Of a DNA stretch of 64,000 nt, positions 1-8,321 are shown piece by piece (position 1 is the stretch's first letter; each line of letters starts with the position of its first letter). The notes beneath the pieces were generated by a model. The model was not told the origin of the DNA. It ran no database searches and saw only the letters and a program-made list of their open reading frames with translations. The DNA is taken from NCBI GenBank assembly GCA_020635955.1, contig JACJYW010000009.1, positions 199,209-263,208 on the forward strand. The letters are read 5' to 3'. The stretch is from Crocinitomicaceae bacterium (GTDB taxonomy: Bacteria > Bacteroidota > Bacteroidia > Flavobacteriales_D > Crocinitomicaceae). The translations under genes and the position numbers were made by a program.

Positions 1-1
1 T

Positions 2-844
2 CAGGTTTACTCCTTATCTAATACTCGTAAAATAGAGGAAGAAGGGGTGAATTTCCATTCGCATATTGATGGCAGTAGACACTTTTTTTCTCCTGAAATA
101 GCGATTGATATCCAACGCAGCATTGGAGCAGATATTATAATGGCCTTTGATGAATGCACGCCATTTCCTTGTGAATATAATTATGCTAAAAATTCAATGC
201 ACATGACCCACCGTTGGCTTAAAAGATGTGTTGATCGCATGAATGAAACCGAAGGAAAATATGGGTATCAGCAAACACTTTTCCCTATTGTTCAGGGAAG
301 TGTATACAAAGATCTAAGAATAGAAAGTGCGGAGACGATTGCATCTTATGGTGCTGATGGTAATGCTATTGGAGGTTTGTCAGTTGGTGAACCAGATGAA
401 GACCTTTACGCAATGACAGAACTGGTTGCAGATATCTTACCAAAAGATAAACCACGTTATTTAATGGGCGTTGGCACTCCTGTGAACATACTTGAGTGCA
501 TTGCTCTTGGTATTGATATGTTTGACTGTGTCATGCCAACCAGAAATGCCAGACACGGTATGCTTTTTACCAGTGAAGGAATCCTCAACATCAAAAACGC
601 AAAATGGAAGGATGATTTTTCACCCCTTGATCCAAACGGCACTTCATATGTTGATTCCTTTTATTCCAAAGCATATGTTAGACATTTATTCAATGCTAAG
701 GAAACACTTGCGCTTCAAATTGCCAGCATCCATAATTTAGCCTTCTATCTGTGGTTGGTTACTGAAGCACGCAATCAAATTGAAAAAGGCACGTTTAGAG
801 CATGGAAAGATGCACTTATTCCTAAATTAGGACGTAAACTTTAA
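2..844 (+). CDS. tgt: queuine/preQ1 tRNA-guanine transglycosylase, 5'-truncated by window edge
   Basis: Exchanges guanine-34 for preQ1 in GUN-anticodon tRNAs (queuosine pathway, cytosol). The frame is open from base 2, so the N-terminus lies outside the window; the GTG at 47 is internal Val. About 280 of roughly 375 residues are present. Family motifs seen are VNFHSHIDGS, MAFDECTPFP, a QGSVYKDLR stretch, GGLSVGEP, and FDCVMPTRNARHG, which carries the nucleophilic Asp. The usual CxCxxC zinc motif after PLDP is replaced by G-T-S-Y-V-D, so the three Cys ligands are gone, while the later IHNL His remains. From memory, other Bacteroidota Tgt share this loss. The LptG-family gene starts 2 bp after the stop. 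Confidence 0.95.
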   Translation, partial: QVYSLSNTRKIEEEGVNFHSHIDGSRHFFSPEIAIDIQRSIGADIIMAFDECTPFPCEYNYAKNSMHMTHRWLKRCVDRMNETEGKYGYQQTLFPIVQGSVYKDLRIESAETIASYGADGNAIGGLSVGEPDEDLYAMTELVADILPKDKPRYLMGVGTPVNILECIALGIDMFDCVMPTRNARHGMLFTSEGILNIKNAKWKDDFSPLDPNGTSYVDSFYSKAYVRHLFNAKETLALQIASIHNLAFYLWLVTEARNQIEKGTFRAWKDALIPKLGRKL

Positions 845-846
845 AA

Positions 847-1923
847 GTGATCCTCACCAAACTGGATAGATATATTATTAAGAAGTTCCTTGGAACTTTC
901 ATTTTCATCATGGTTCTGTTGATGTCAATAAGTATGGTATTTGACCTTTCAGAGAAGATCAACGATTTCTTAAAAGCCGGAGCACCATGGAGTGAAATTG
1001 TATTTACATATTATGCCAACTTCTTTATATTCTATGGATTTCAGTTCATTTACCTGATCAATTTTATATCCGTCATATGGTTTACTTCCAAAATGGCGGG
1101 GAACTCCGAGATCATTCCAATTCTTAGTTCGGGAGTGAGCTTTAACAGAATGTTGCGACCATATTTTATAGCTTCAAGTATTTTGGTGGTAGTAACCATT
1201 TTAATGACCAACTATGTTCTTCCTAAATCAAACGAATCAAGACTTGAATTCGAAACACTTTATTACAGAGATTTTACCGGGAGAACTAACTTGCGTGCAC
1301 AAGTAACGGATGACCAAATCCTTTACTTCAGAGGATATAATGCCTTGCTGGATGTAATCCAAAATTTTCGATTAGAAAAATGGAATGGTGATACATTAGA
1401 TTATGTGTTGGAATCTGGAAGCGCCAGAGGAGATAGTTTAACGAATAACTGGCATTTTGACCACTACGAATTAAGGAAATTTGGCACATTTCATGACACT
1501 TTAACGTTTAGAACCAATGTCGACACTATCCTTGACTTCAGTATGGGTGCCTTGGTTTTTAAAACCAATGTGATCGAATCTATGAACAATAGTGAATTAG
1601 ATGAATTTATTGAGAAAGAAAGAAAAAAGGGTTCAGACAAGGTTCCGATCTACCTCATTGAAAAGTATAAACGTTGGGCGTCCCCATTTGCAATTTTCAT
1701 CTTAACCCTTATTGGTGTTTCTGTTTCTTCTAAAAAATCACGTGGTGGACTGGGAATTAACATTGCCATTGGATTGAGTATTGCAGTACTCTACATTTTT
1801 AGCATGCAAATGACCACAGTAGCTGCCATTAAGGTAGGATTTGCTCCAATAATAGCGGTTTGGTTGCCAAATATTATCTTTGGATTTATTGCTGTTTTCT
1901 TATACGTCAAAGCCCCTAAATAA
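847..1923 (+). CDS. lptG: LptF/LptG-family LPS export permease
   Basis: Inner-membrane permease family (YjgP/YjgQ) that, with the LptB ATPase, extracts LPS towards the outer membrane. The 358-residue protein has the family pattern: a TM helix at about 12-34, two more to about 115, a periplasmic jelly-roll-like region at about 125-265, and three C-terminal TM helices (275-355). LTKLDRYIIKKFLGTF is a typical N-terminus. The start is GTG, 2 bp after the tgt stop. Its stop overlaps the next ATG (TAATG), suggesting coupled translation. LptF and LptG cannot be told apart safely here; the symbol follows the usual tgt-lptG order in Bacteroidota. Confidence 0.85.
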   Translation: MILTKLDRYIIKKFLGTFIFIMVLLMSISMVFDLSEKINDFLKAGAPWSEIVFTYYANFFIFYGFQFIYLINFISVIWFTSKMAGNSEIIPILSSGVSFNRMLRPYFIASSILVVVTILMTNYVLPKSNESRLEFETLYYRDFTGRTNLRAQVTDDQILYFRGYNALLDVIQNFRLEKWNGDTLDYVLESGSARGDSLTNNWHFDHYELRKFGTFHDTLTFRTNVDTILDFSMGALVFKTNVIESMNNSELDEFIEKERKKGSDKVPIYLIEKYKRWASPFAIFILTLIGVSVSSKKSRGGLGINIAIGLSIAVLYIFSMQMTTVAAIKVGFAPIIAVWLPNIIFGFIAVFLYVKAPK

Positions 1924-2342
1924 TGATCAACAAAAACATACCCCTGGACATAGTAAATCAATTGAGCAAAAATACCATGCTTGAGCACCTGGGAATAGTT
2001 GTTACAGAATTGGGTGAAGACTTCATCATTGCTACAATGCCTGTTGACCACAGAACCCACCAACCTATGGGACTTCTGCACGGAGGAGCATCTGCTGTAT
2101 TGATCGAATCCCTTGGTTCAATTGGATCATCTTTGATCGTTGATATTAAAACCCATAGTATAGTCGGAATTGAGATCAATGCCAATCACATTCGAGGTGT
2201 AAAACAAGGAGTGGTAACTGGTAAAGCCAAAATTGTTCATGCCGGTAAAAAAACACATGTTTGGCAGGTCGATATTTTGAATGAAGAAAATAAAATGGTG
2301 TGCACTGGAAGACTAACAGTAATGGTTAATCCGCTCAACTAA
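1923..2342 (+). CDS. hotdog-fold thioesterase, PaaI/YdiI type (possible DHNA-CoA hydrolase)
   Basis: 139 residues, normal for single-domain hotdog thioesterases. The segment MGLLHGGASAVLIESLGS carries the PaaI/YdiI signature, HGG followed by a catalytic acidic residue on the long helix (Glu in LIES). It overlaps both neighbours by 1 bp (TAATG at each end). The downstream gene is an isochorismate synthase, so a role as MenI (1,4-dihydroxy-2-naphthoyl-CoA hydrolase) in menaquinone synthesis is a reasonable inference. Other acyl-CoA substrates remain possible. Confidence 0.75.
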   Translation: MINKNIPLDIVNQLSKNTMLEHLGIVVTELGEDFIIATMPVDHRTHQPMGLLHGGASAVLIESLGSIGSSLIVDIKTHSIVGIEINANHIRGVKQGVVTGKAKIVHAGKKTHVWQVDILNEENKMVCTGRLTVMVNPLN

Positions 2343-3322
2343 TGTCTGAAGCTTGCTTTGCATATCGATTGCCTGAGCAAAACACTGTTCATTATTTCAA
2401 AGGTCAGATCAATCAACTTCAATCTATTGAAGATATTAACGAAGAAGGAATTGTCATCTGTTCGTTTGACCGAAGTAAGATCTATCAAATTCAGAAAATT
2501 GTATCTATTTCTCCTAATGAATTTAAAATTCATCTACCCACTTTAGATGCTGCAAATACAAGTAAAGAAACTTATATACATTCTTATAATGAGGTCATCA
2601 ATGCAATTCATTCCGGTAGATTTGAAAAGATCGTGCTTTCGAAGGTCAAAGTCATTCAAAAATTAATTGATCCGTTAAAAACCTTTGATCTATTGAACAA
2701 AAAGTATAGCAGCACTTTCAACTATCTATTATCCTCTGAGGAAACCGGATGTTGGATGGGCGCAACACCAGAATTGTTGTGTTCATTAGAGAAAGGAATT
2801 GTAAAAACAGTATCACTCGCCGGCACTAAATTAGATGAAGAAAGCTGGACCAATAAAGAATTACAAGAACAACTTTACGTAACAGAATACATTAAAGACA
2901 AACTTCGCAATGCAGATGCTCAGCAAATAGTGTCAGATGGGCCAAATACAATATCTGCCGGACCTGTCAACCACTTAAAAACCAACTTGAAAGCAGACTT
3001 GTCAGAACACAACTGGAAAAAAGTGCTTGACCAACTGCATCCTACGCCTGCAACCTGTGGTATTCCTACAGAATTGAGCATGAATTTCATTCAGGAAACA
3101 GAAGCACACAACAGAAGCTTTTACACTGGATTCATAGGTGTATTTGAACAGGATAAAAAACAGGCCTTTGTCAACCTTCGTTGTATGCAGATCTTCAATG
3201 ATAGCGTAGCTCTTTACCTTGGAGGCGGCATCATATCCGGATCAGATCAGGAAAAGGAATGGCAAGAAACGGAACGAAAGGCATTGACCCTGGAAAAGGT
3301 AATTTTTTCTGCCGATAATTAG
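2342..3322 (+). CDS. menF: isochorismate synthase (menaquinone pathway)
   Basis: Chorismate-binding family enzyme, 326 residues, shorter than E. coli MenF (431) because the N-terminal half is reduced. The conserved C-terminal domain is intact: FEKIVLSKVK, GATPELL, VSLAGTK, HPTPATCGIP, ETEAHNRSFYTGFIGV, NLRCMQI and YLGGGIISGSD followed by the E-x-x-E-W-Q-E-T-E-R metal-binding Glu cluster. PATCG followed by RSFYTGFIG fits isochorismate synthase better than anthranilate synthase. The start overlaps the preceding stop. The 3' end overlaps the convergent OmpA gene by 4 bp. Confidence 0.88.
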   Translation: MSEACFAYRLPEQNTVHYFKGQINQLQSIEDINEEGIVICSFDRSKIYQIQKIVSISPNEFKIHLPTLDAANTSKETYIHSYNEVINAIHSGRFEKIVLSKVKVIQKLIDPLKTFDLLNKKYSSTFNYLLSSEETGCWMGATPELLCSLEKGIVKTVSLAGTKLDEESWTNKELQEQLYVTEYIKDKLRNADAQQIVSDGPNTISAGPVNHLKTNLKADLSEHNWKKVLDQLHPTPATCGIPTELSMNFIQETEAHNRSFYTGFIGVFEQDKKQAFVNLRCMQIFNDSVALYLGGGIISGSDQEKEWQETERKALTLEKVIFSADN

Positions 3323-4188
3323 ATAAATTCAAAATCCACTCTTCTATTCAAGCTTTTTCCAAAAACCGTTTCGTTTGAAGTGAATGGATCTCTTTCTCCT
3401 CTATATTCAATGACTACTCTATCAGGCTTAAGACCTTTGCTTATAAGGTATTGCTTCACGTTGTTTGCCCGCCTTTGAGATAGATCGATATTATAATCAT
3501 CAGTACCATTTGAATCCGTATGTCCTATGATCTTGATCCTCAAGTCTGAATGCGATAGCACGATCTTCACCATTTGATCCAGATAAGCATGAAACTCAGG
3601 CTTTATGGAATCCTTATCATGATCAAATAGCACAGGTTTCATTTCAAAATTTCGCATTTCTGCATCCCGTACATAATAAGCCGGCCAACCTCTTTTTAGG
3701 TCTCCAACAAAATTGTCAAACCATGAATGATATAAATTGTTTGTATCAGTTCGGCTTATTTCATATTTAGAACGAAATAAGATGATCTTACCACTTTGTC
3801 TTTTACAATCGGTAGACCTAAATTTTCCTTCTAAATAACCTGTTTGTGAATTATAAGTGAGTTCACCCTTATTTAAGCACCAGATCAAGTGACTGGAATT
3901 GATCTCCTTTCGAATATTAACGTCTTCAAATTGAATGATCGAATCGTTGATCACCTTCCCTCCCATCCTTTTGTACGCGTACATTTCTGTATAAGGCTTT
4001 TCTTCTCTGCTTGAACCTTCAATTTTTCCATCAGCAGACATATTGAATTCCATCCAGAATGCTTTACCATCTTTTGGTTGCTCAAGATCAGACATAATAA
4101 TCCCTTGCCAAACTCCTTCTAAACTGTGTCGTTGGGCGCTAACCGTAAAGGTCAAACCTAGAAGAAAGAATAAAAGTAAGGTCTTCAT
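3319..4188 (-). CDS. OmpA-family protein with N-terminal W-x-G module
   Basis: Exported protein of 289 residues: signal peptide 1-18 (cut after TVSA), an N-terminal beta-rich domain at about 22-145 opening GVWQG and containing WCLNKGELTY and a later Cys, a linker, and an OmpA C-terminal peptidoglycan-binding domain at about 180-289. The OmpA core is visible as VLFDHDKDSIKP, IKIIGHTDSNG, NIDLSQRRANNVKQYLISKG and LNRRVDFEF. Likely location is the periplasm or outer membrane, attached to peptidoglycan. A paralogue with the same two-domain logic lies at 31522-32727. There is no lipobox Cys. Confidence 0.85.
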   Translation of the reverse strand: MKTLLLFFLLGLTFTVSAQRHSLEGVWQGIIMSDLEQPKDGKAFWMEFNMSADGKIEGSSREEKPYTEMYAYKRMGGKVINDSIIQFEDVNIRKEINSSHLIWCLNKGELTYNSQTGYLEGKFRSTDCKRQSGKIILFRSKYEISRTDTNNLYHSWFDNFVGDLKRGWPAYYVRDAEMRNFEMKPVLFDHDKDSIKPEFHAYLDQMVKIVLSHSDLRIKIIGHTDSNGTDDYNIDLSQRRANNVKQYLISKGLKPDRVVIEYRGERDPFTSNETVFGKSLNRRVDFEFI

Positions 4189-4248
4189 GAAGGATCAACT
4201 ATCAAGGATTATACCCTTTTATACCGTCTTGAAGTCAGGAATGTTACA

Positions 4249-5322
4249 TTAAGGCTCTGGCTGATCAGGTTGATTCCTGGATTTTTTTGTTCTACGCCAT
4301 TCATCCAGATTACTAGTAAAACTGAACGAGTTAACAATTCCGGCAGCTGAATAGAATGAAATTCCATAATTGAACGAGAATTTCTTCAGTCGCATACCAA
4401 ATCCAAATGAAAAGCCACCAATACCTTTTCTGGTGGAAACTCCCAATGCATCTCTTCTCTGAAAATTAAATCCTGATCTGACAAAGAATCGCTCACTTTT
4501 GGGCACGATCTCCAATCCAACATTCATGTGATACCCAAATTTAGCGATCCACGAAGATTCAGGAACAGGAATGGTATCTCCCGTTAATTGATCAATGGTT
4601 GGTTGCCAGCTAGGATCACTGTATGTTAGGTCCCAATTTGTTAGATCGGTTCCTACTAAACTCAATCTAAAAGGCGCGTGATGAAATTTATATGAAATTC
4701 CGGCCAAAACCTCAATTGGCAATGGCTCATGGTTTTTAGAGGTATATCCCTTCATTTGCCAGCCAACATTTCTAGCCACTATAGAAGCGGTTATGTTACT
4801 TGGATCGTGTTTAAAATTTGCCGCAATATCCACACCCACTCCTAATGATGTGTAGGTTTCAAGATGTGAGAAGATCATATTGAAATTGGCTCCAATTGAA
4901 AAGAGCTTATTTAACTGATATCCATATCCAACACCCAGTGCATAATCTCCAGCAGTAAAATTCCCCTGTTCAACACCTGTTGCATCTGTTCTGGTAAATC
5001 GACCATAATTAACATATCTTAAATGGCCAACAAATGTTCCCACCTTATCAAAACTTCTACCGTAAGCAATTTGTCCATAGTTGATCCCTGAAGGATAGAA
5101 AAAATGATTCAATGACAAATGATTATGCATTTGTTCATTAATAACAGATGGGTTAGAAACAGATAGATCAATATCACCGTCATTCGCAGTAATAAAATCC
5201 CCTGCCATAGACATAGATCGGGTATTAAAATCGAGATCCAGGAATTGAAAAGTATGTAATCCTCCCTGCTGTGCATACGAATGCCCATAAACCAGTAGAA
5301 GAAGGAAGACTATTTTTTTCAT
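4249..5322 (-). CDS. porQ: type IX secretion system protein PorQ
   Basis: 357 residues with signal peptide MKKIVFLLLLVYGHSYAQ, then the PorQ opening GGLHTFQFLDLDFNTRSMSMAG and a run of amphipathic beta strands consistent with an outer-membrane barrel. PorQ works with PorU, PorV and PorZ in the attachment complex that handles T9SS cargo at the cell surface. The C-terminus ends in a charged tail (RRTKKSRNQPDQPEP). It starts directly after the small lipoprotein gene on the same strand, so co-transcription is likely. A T9SS cargo candidate in the window is the 21934-22956 protein. Confidence 0.85.
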   Translation of the reverse strand: MKKIVFLLLLVYGHSYAQQGGLHTFQFLDLDFNTRSMSMAGDFITANDGDIDLSVSNPSVINEQMHNHLSLNHFFYPSGINYGQIAYGRSFDKVGTFVGHLRYVNYGRFTRTDATGVEQGNFTAGDYALGVGYGYQLNKLFSIGANFNMIFSHLETYTSLGVGVDIAANFKHDPSNITASIVARNVGWQMKGYTSKNHEPLPIEVLAGISYKFHHAPFRLSLVGTDLTNWDLTYSDPSWQPTIDQLTGDTIPVPESSWIAKFGYHMNVGLEIVPKSERFFVRSGFNFQRRDALGVSTRKGIGGFSFGFGMRLKKFSFNYGISFYSAAGIVNSFSFTSNLDEWRRTKKSRNQPDQPEP

Positions 5323-5694
5323 TTATTGTTTGCTCACTTTCAGATGAACTCTTTGATCTTTCGAATCATCATTACCAGTTGGATAAGGCGTCAAATCCGT
5401 TACTTCAATTTTATAATTGAAAACTATTGAATCTAAACTTAGTCCATTATCACTCCCCAACACAAAATTAACAACAGAATCCTGTTTTGTAGCATTAAAT
5501 GTAATTTCATACCATCCTGCCGCGAAACAATCAACATCTGTAGGACATCTACTATCAGAAATAGCAGATACTTTCAAACTAATATCGTCATTCGACAAGG
5601 TTTCACCCAATTTCATTTCCAACGCTCCATTCAATTCCTTTTTACAGGAAACCAGAGATATAAGAATGATTAAAATTATCATAGCCTTTTTCAT
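5323..5694 (-). CDS. small lipoprotein, unknown function
   Basis: I start it at the Met that begins MKKAMIILIILISLVSC. This gives a canonical lipoprotein signal with the lipidated Cys at 18-19 and a mature Lys-Lys after it; an upstream in-frame Met adds 16 unlikely residues. The mature part (about 105 residues) contains SDSRCPTDVDCFAAGWYE, a Cys-pair motif seen in many small Bacteroidota lipoproteins of unknown role. It sits between yfcE and porQ on the same strand, with its stop immediately before the porQ start. Confidence 0.72.
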   Translation of the reverse strand: MKKAMIILIILISLVSCKKELNGALEMKLGETLSNDDISLKVSAISDSRCPTDVDCFAAGWYEITFNATKQDSVVNFVLGSDNGLSLDSIVFNYKIEVTDLTPYPTGNDDSKDQRVHLKVSKQ

Positions 5695-5725
5695 AAATCC
5701 AATAACGCAGAATTGTTTGGAATTA

Positions 5726-6259
5726 TTATCCAAATAATTCATCCGGCAATAACGGTGAAGGTTTTACTCTGGGTCCAATCTCAATAGCTTCCATGTTTTT
5801 TAGCTCTGAACCATGAACCTCAAATCTCAATAAGGTCTTAGTCTTATGAAATCCTTTTAATCCACAAGCCCCCGGATTTAACCAAAGGGCATTGATGTTC
5901 TTATCAAACTGAACCAATAAAATATGAGAATGTCCACAAACGAAAATGTTGGGTTTTGACATTTTGATCTCTTCATAGGCATTCTTATCATACTTATAAG
6001 GCCTCCCGGCAATATGAGTGATCAGTACTTTCATTTTTTCACACATGAATTCCTGCTTCTTTGGCCATGCTGCCCGTACTTCATGTCCATCAATATTACC
6101 ATACACACCCCTAACTGGCTTAAATTTCTCCAGTGCATCAACCACTGCAATATCCCCAACATCCCCGGCATGCCATATTTCGTCCACATCTTTGAAATAT
6201 TCAAAGATCTTTGGATCAAGGTCACCATGAGTATCTGATAATAAACCAACTTTTACCAT
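5726..6259 (-). CDS. YfcE/MJ0936-family metallophosphoesterase
   Basis: 177 residues with all five calcineurin-type metal motifs in order: LLSDTHGD (D-x-H), HAGDVGD, GNIDGHE, ITHIAG and CGHSHI. The family hydrolyses phosphodiesters with two divalent metals, and the physiological substrate is usually unknown. It is transcribed divergently from truA with only 29 bp between the start codons, so the two promoters must overlap or reach into the neighbouring gene. Confidence 0.88.
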   Translation of the reverse strand: MVKVGLLSDTHGDLDPKIFEYFKDVDEIWHAGDVGDIAVVDALEKFKPVRGVYGNIDGHEVRAAWPKKQEFMCEKMKVLITHIAGRPYKYDKNAYEEIKMSKPNIFVCGHSHILLVQFDKNINALWLNPGACGLKGFHKTKTLLRFEVHGSELKNMEAIEIGPRVKPSPLLPDELFG

Positions 6260-6276
6260 CTAATGGATTAGTTTTT

Positions 6277-6284
6277 TAGCTTTG
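6277..6284 (+). promoter_or_regulatory. candidate -7 promoter box for truA (TAGCTTTG)
   Basis: Matches the Bacteroidota -7 consensus TAnnTTTG and lies 4 bp before the truA ATG, which would make the transcript nearly leaderless. No TTG -33 element is seen at the right spacing, so support is partial. Confidence 0.3.
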
Positions 6285-6288
6285 TTCT

Positions 6289-7029
6289 ATGCGCGTTTTC
6301 CTGCAGCTCTCATACAAAGGAACAAAATTTTTCGGTTGGCAAATTCAACCCGAACAAGCCTCCGTACAGGAAACAATTGAGCAGGAACTGACAAGGTTGA
6401 ATAGCGGGAAAGAGGTCAAAATTACCGGATGTGGTAGAACAGACACTGGTGTTCATGCATCCGAATATTTTGCACATTTTGATCAAACCTTTGAAATGGA
6501 TCCTGCACAGTTGAAATTCAAGCTAAATAACATGCTGCCCCAGGATATTGCAATTCAAGCAGTAATTCCAATTCATGATGAAGCACATGCACGTTTTGAC
6601 GCTATCAGCCGTACATACCATTATTTTATCCACCGGGATAAAGCACCATTTATTTATGAAACTTCATGGTACCGTCCGCAAGAACTAGACATGGATTCAA
6701 TGAATCGTGCTTGTTTATTATTGATGGATCACAAAGATTTTGAATGTTTCAGCAAGGTACATACAGATGTAGAGAACTTTGATTGCAACATCATGCATGC
6801 TGCCTGGATCCGATCTGAAAAAGGGTACATTTTTACCATTACCGCCAATCGCTTTTTAAGGAACATGGTTCGTGCCATTGTTGGAACAATGATAGGAGTT
6901 GGTGAAGGCAAATTATCGTTAGAGGAATTTCAAGCTATCCTTGATTCAAAAAATCGCTCTGAAGCTGGACAATCTGTACCTGCAAGAGGTTTGTTTTTAG
7001 CGGGAATTCGATATCCGTACATTGAATAG
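6289..7029 (+). CDS. truA: tRNA pseudouridine(38-40) synthase
   Basis: Converts U38-40 in the anticodon arm to pseudouridine in the cytosol. The 246-residue length is normal. The catalytic Asp is Asp52 in GCGRTDTGVHA. Other TruA motifs are FFGWQIQP, the RTYHYFI strand, and NRFLRNMVRAIVGTMIGVG near the C-terminus. A short gene-free interval with an inverted repeat follows, then def. Confidence 0.95.
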   Translation: MRVFLQLSYKGTKFFGWQIQPEQASVQETIEQELTRLNSGKEVKITGCGRTDTGVHASEYFAHFDQTFEMDPAQLKFKLNNMLPQDIAIQAVIPIHDEAHARFDAISRTYHYFIHRDKAPFIYETSWYRPQELDMDSMNRACLLLMDHKDFECFSKVHTDVENFDCNIMHAAWIRSEKGYIFTITANRFLRNMVRAIVGTMIGVGEGKLSLEEFQAILDSKNRSEAGQSVPARGLFLAGIRYPYIE

Positions 7030-7034
7030 TAAAT

Positions 7035-7111
7035 GGATCACAGAACACAGAGCAAAGACTACATTTTAATAAATGACTGTCTGTGCTCTGTAAGCGAAGC
7101 GATCTGTGATC
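7035..7111. repeat. nested inverted repeat between truA and def
   Basis: The outer arms GATCACAGA (7036-7044) and TCTGTGATC (7103-7111) are perfect complements. Inside them, ACAGAGCA (7047-7054) pairs with TGCTCTGT (7084-7091). The left arm contains AGAACACAGAGCA (7042-7054), the same core as the inverted repeats around the four-helix-bundle gene at 49082-49494. No ORF lies inside. It may be an ORF-less relative of that element, or a transcription terminator without a T-tract. Confidence 0.5.
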
Positions 7112-7134
7112 TGTCAAAATCCGTTAGGATTGCT

Positions 7135-7142
7135 TAATTTTG
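7135..7142 (+). promoter_or_regulatory. candidate -7 promoter box for def (TAATTTTG)
   Basis: Exact match to TAnnTTTG, 16 bp before the def ATG, in a non-coding interval. No clear TTG -33 element at 17-19 bp spacing. Confidence 0.35.
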
Positions 7143-7158
7143 CATAAAACATTTACGC

Positions 7159-7758
7159 ATGATTTTACCCATAGTGGCATATGGATCACCTATTCTGAAA
7201 AAAGAAGGTGAAGAAATTGATGAGAATTTTGAAGATCTGGAACTGTTGATCGAAAGCATGTTTGATACCATGTATGAAGCCAATGGTGTTGGATTAGCTG
7301 CTCCTCAAATTGATCGATCTATTCGCTTATTTGTAGTAGACGCCTCTCCTTTTGCTGAAGTAGAAGAAGGTGAAGAACCAGATCCTATGGCTGATGGATT
7401 AGAAGGATTTAAGAAAGTTTTCATCAATCCAATAATTGAAGAAGAAGATGGTGAAGAATGGGCCTTTGCTGAAGGATGTTTGAGTATTCCTCATATTCGA
7501 GAAGAAGTTCTTAGAAAACCTAAGATCAAGATCTCTTATTATGATGAAAAATGGCAATATCATGAAGAAGAGTATGATGGTTATGCCGCTCGAATCATAC
7601 AACATGAATATGATCACATTGAAGGTGTTCTTTTCACGGATCATTTGAGCCCGTTAAAGAAAAGGTTACTCAAAAAGAAATTGACCAATATTGCTAAAGG
7701 TGATGTTGAAGTGAAATACAGAATGAAATTCCCTAATCAGAAAAAAGGAAAACGATAA
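7159..7758 (+). CDS. def: peptide deformylase
   Basis: Removes the N-formyl group from nascent proteins. All three catalytic motifs are present: GVGLAAPQI, EGCLSIP (metal-binding Cys) and QHEYDH (two metal His plus catalytic Glu). At 199 residues it is slightly long, with an acidic insert (EVEEGEEPDPMADG) after the first motif. The TPR lipoprotein begins in the stop codon (TAATG), suggesting coupling. Confidence 0.95.
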   Translation: MILPIVAYGSPILKKEGEEIDENFEDLELLIESMFDTMYEANGVGLAAPQIDRSIRLFVVDASPFAEVEEGEEPDPMADGLEGFKKVFINPIIEEEDGEEWAFAEGCLSIPHIREEVLRKPKIKISYYDEKWQYHEEEYDGYAARIIQHEYDHIEGVLFTDHLSPLKKRLLKKKLTNIAKGDVEVKYRMKFPNQKKGKR

Positions 7759-8321
7759 TGAAAAAACTGATCTATATTTTAGGTTTGACCGCGTTCATGG
7801 CATCTTGTGGTGGTGAGGAAGTAGAGTATAATGATACACCGGATGATGGAACTATTGAAATTAATTATGACCAGTTAAAAGGTGAATGTGAAGACCTGGA
7901 AAGCAGAATTCTTTCTGGCAATGGCCCTCAAGATTCCTTGCTGAAAGCTGCAACCACCAGATTTCAGGATTTTACCGGAGCATTTCCGGAAGATCCAGAG
8001 GCACCAGATTATTTGCTAAAAGCATCTGACTTTGCCTATACGTTAGCGCAATACGAGAAAAGTGTAAAGATCCTTGATAGAATTATAAAAGAATATCCTG
8101 AGTATAAAAGAATGGAAGATGTGATGTTTGTCAAAGCAAGCCACATTGACCTGAACCTTAGAGATACTACAAGGGCTAAGCAGGCATATCAGGATTTTAT
8201 GGCTAAATACCCTGAATCTGAAATGATAGATGACGCTCAGTCAAGAATTGAAAATATCGGATTAAGCATTGAAGAGTTAGCTGAGAAGTTCGCGAAAGAA
8301 CTTGAAGAAAACCCTCAATAA
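7758..8321 (+). CDS. TPR-type outer-membrane lipoprotein
   Basis: 187 residues. The lipoprotein signal ends MASCGGEE, with the lipidated Cys near 17, and is followed by an acidic stretch. The body has helical TPR-like pairs (APDYLLKASDFAYTLAQYEKSVKILDRIIKEYPEY and the following AKQAYQDFMAKYPESEMIDDAQ), the pattern found in BamD/YbgF-like scaffold proteins. It overlaps def at TAATG, and the next ATG overlaps its TAA. The specific partner is not deducible. Confidence 0.75.
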   Translation: MKKLIYILGLTAFMASCGGEEVEYNDTPDDGTIEINYDQLKGECEDLESRILSGNGPQDSLLKAATTRFQDFTGAFPEDPEAPDYLLKASDFAYTLAQYEKSVKILDRIIKEYPEYKRMEDVMFVKASHIDLNLRDTTRAKQAYQDFMAKYPESEMIDDAQSRIENIGLSIEELAEKFAKELEENPQ

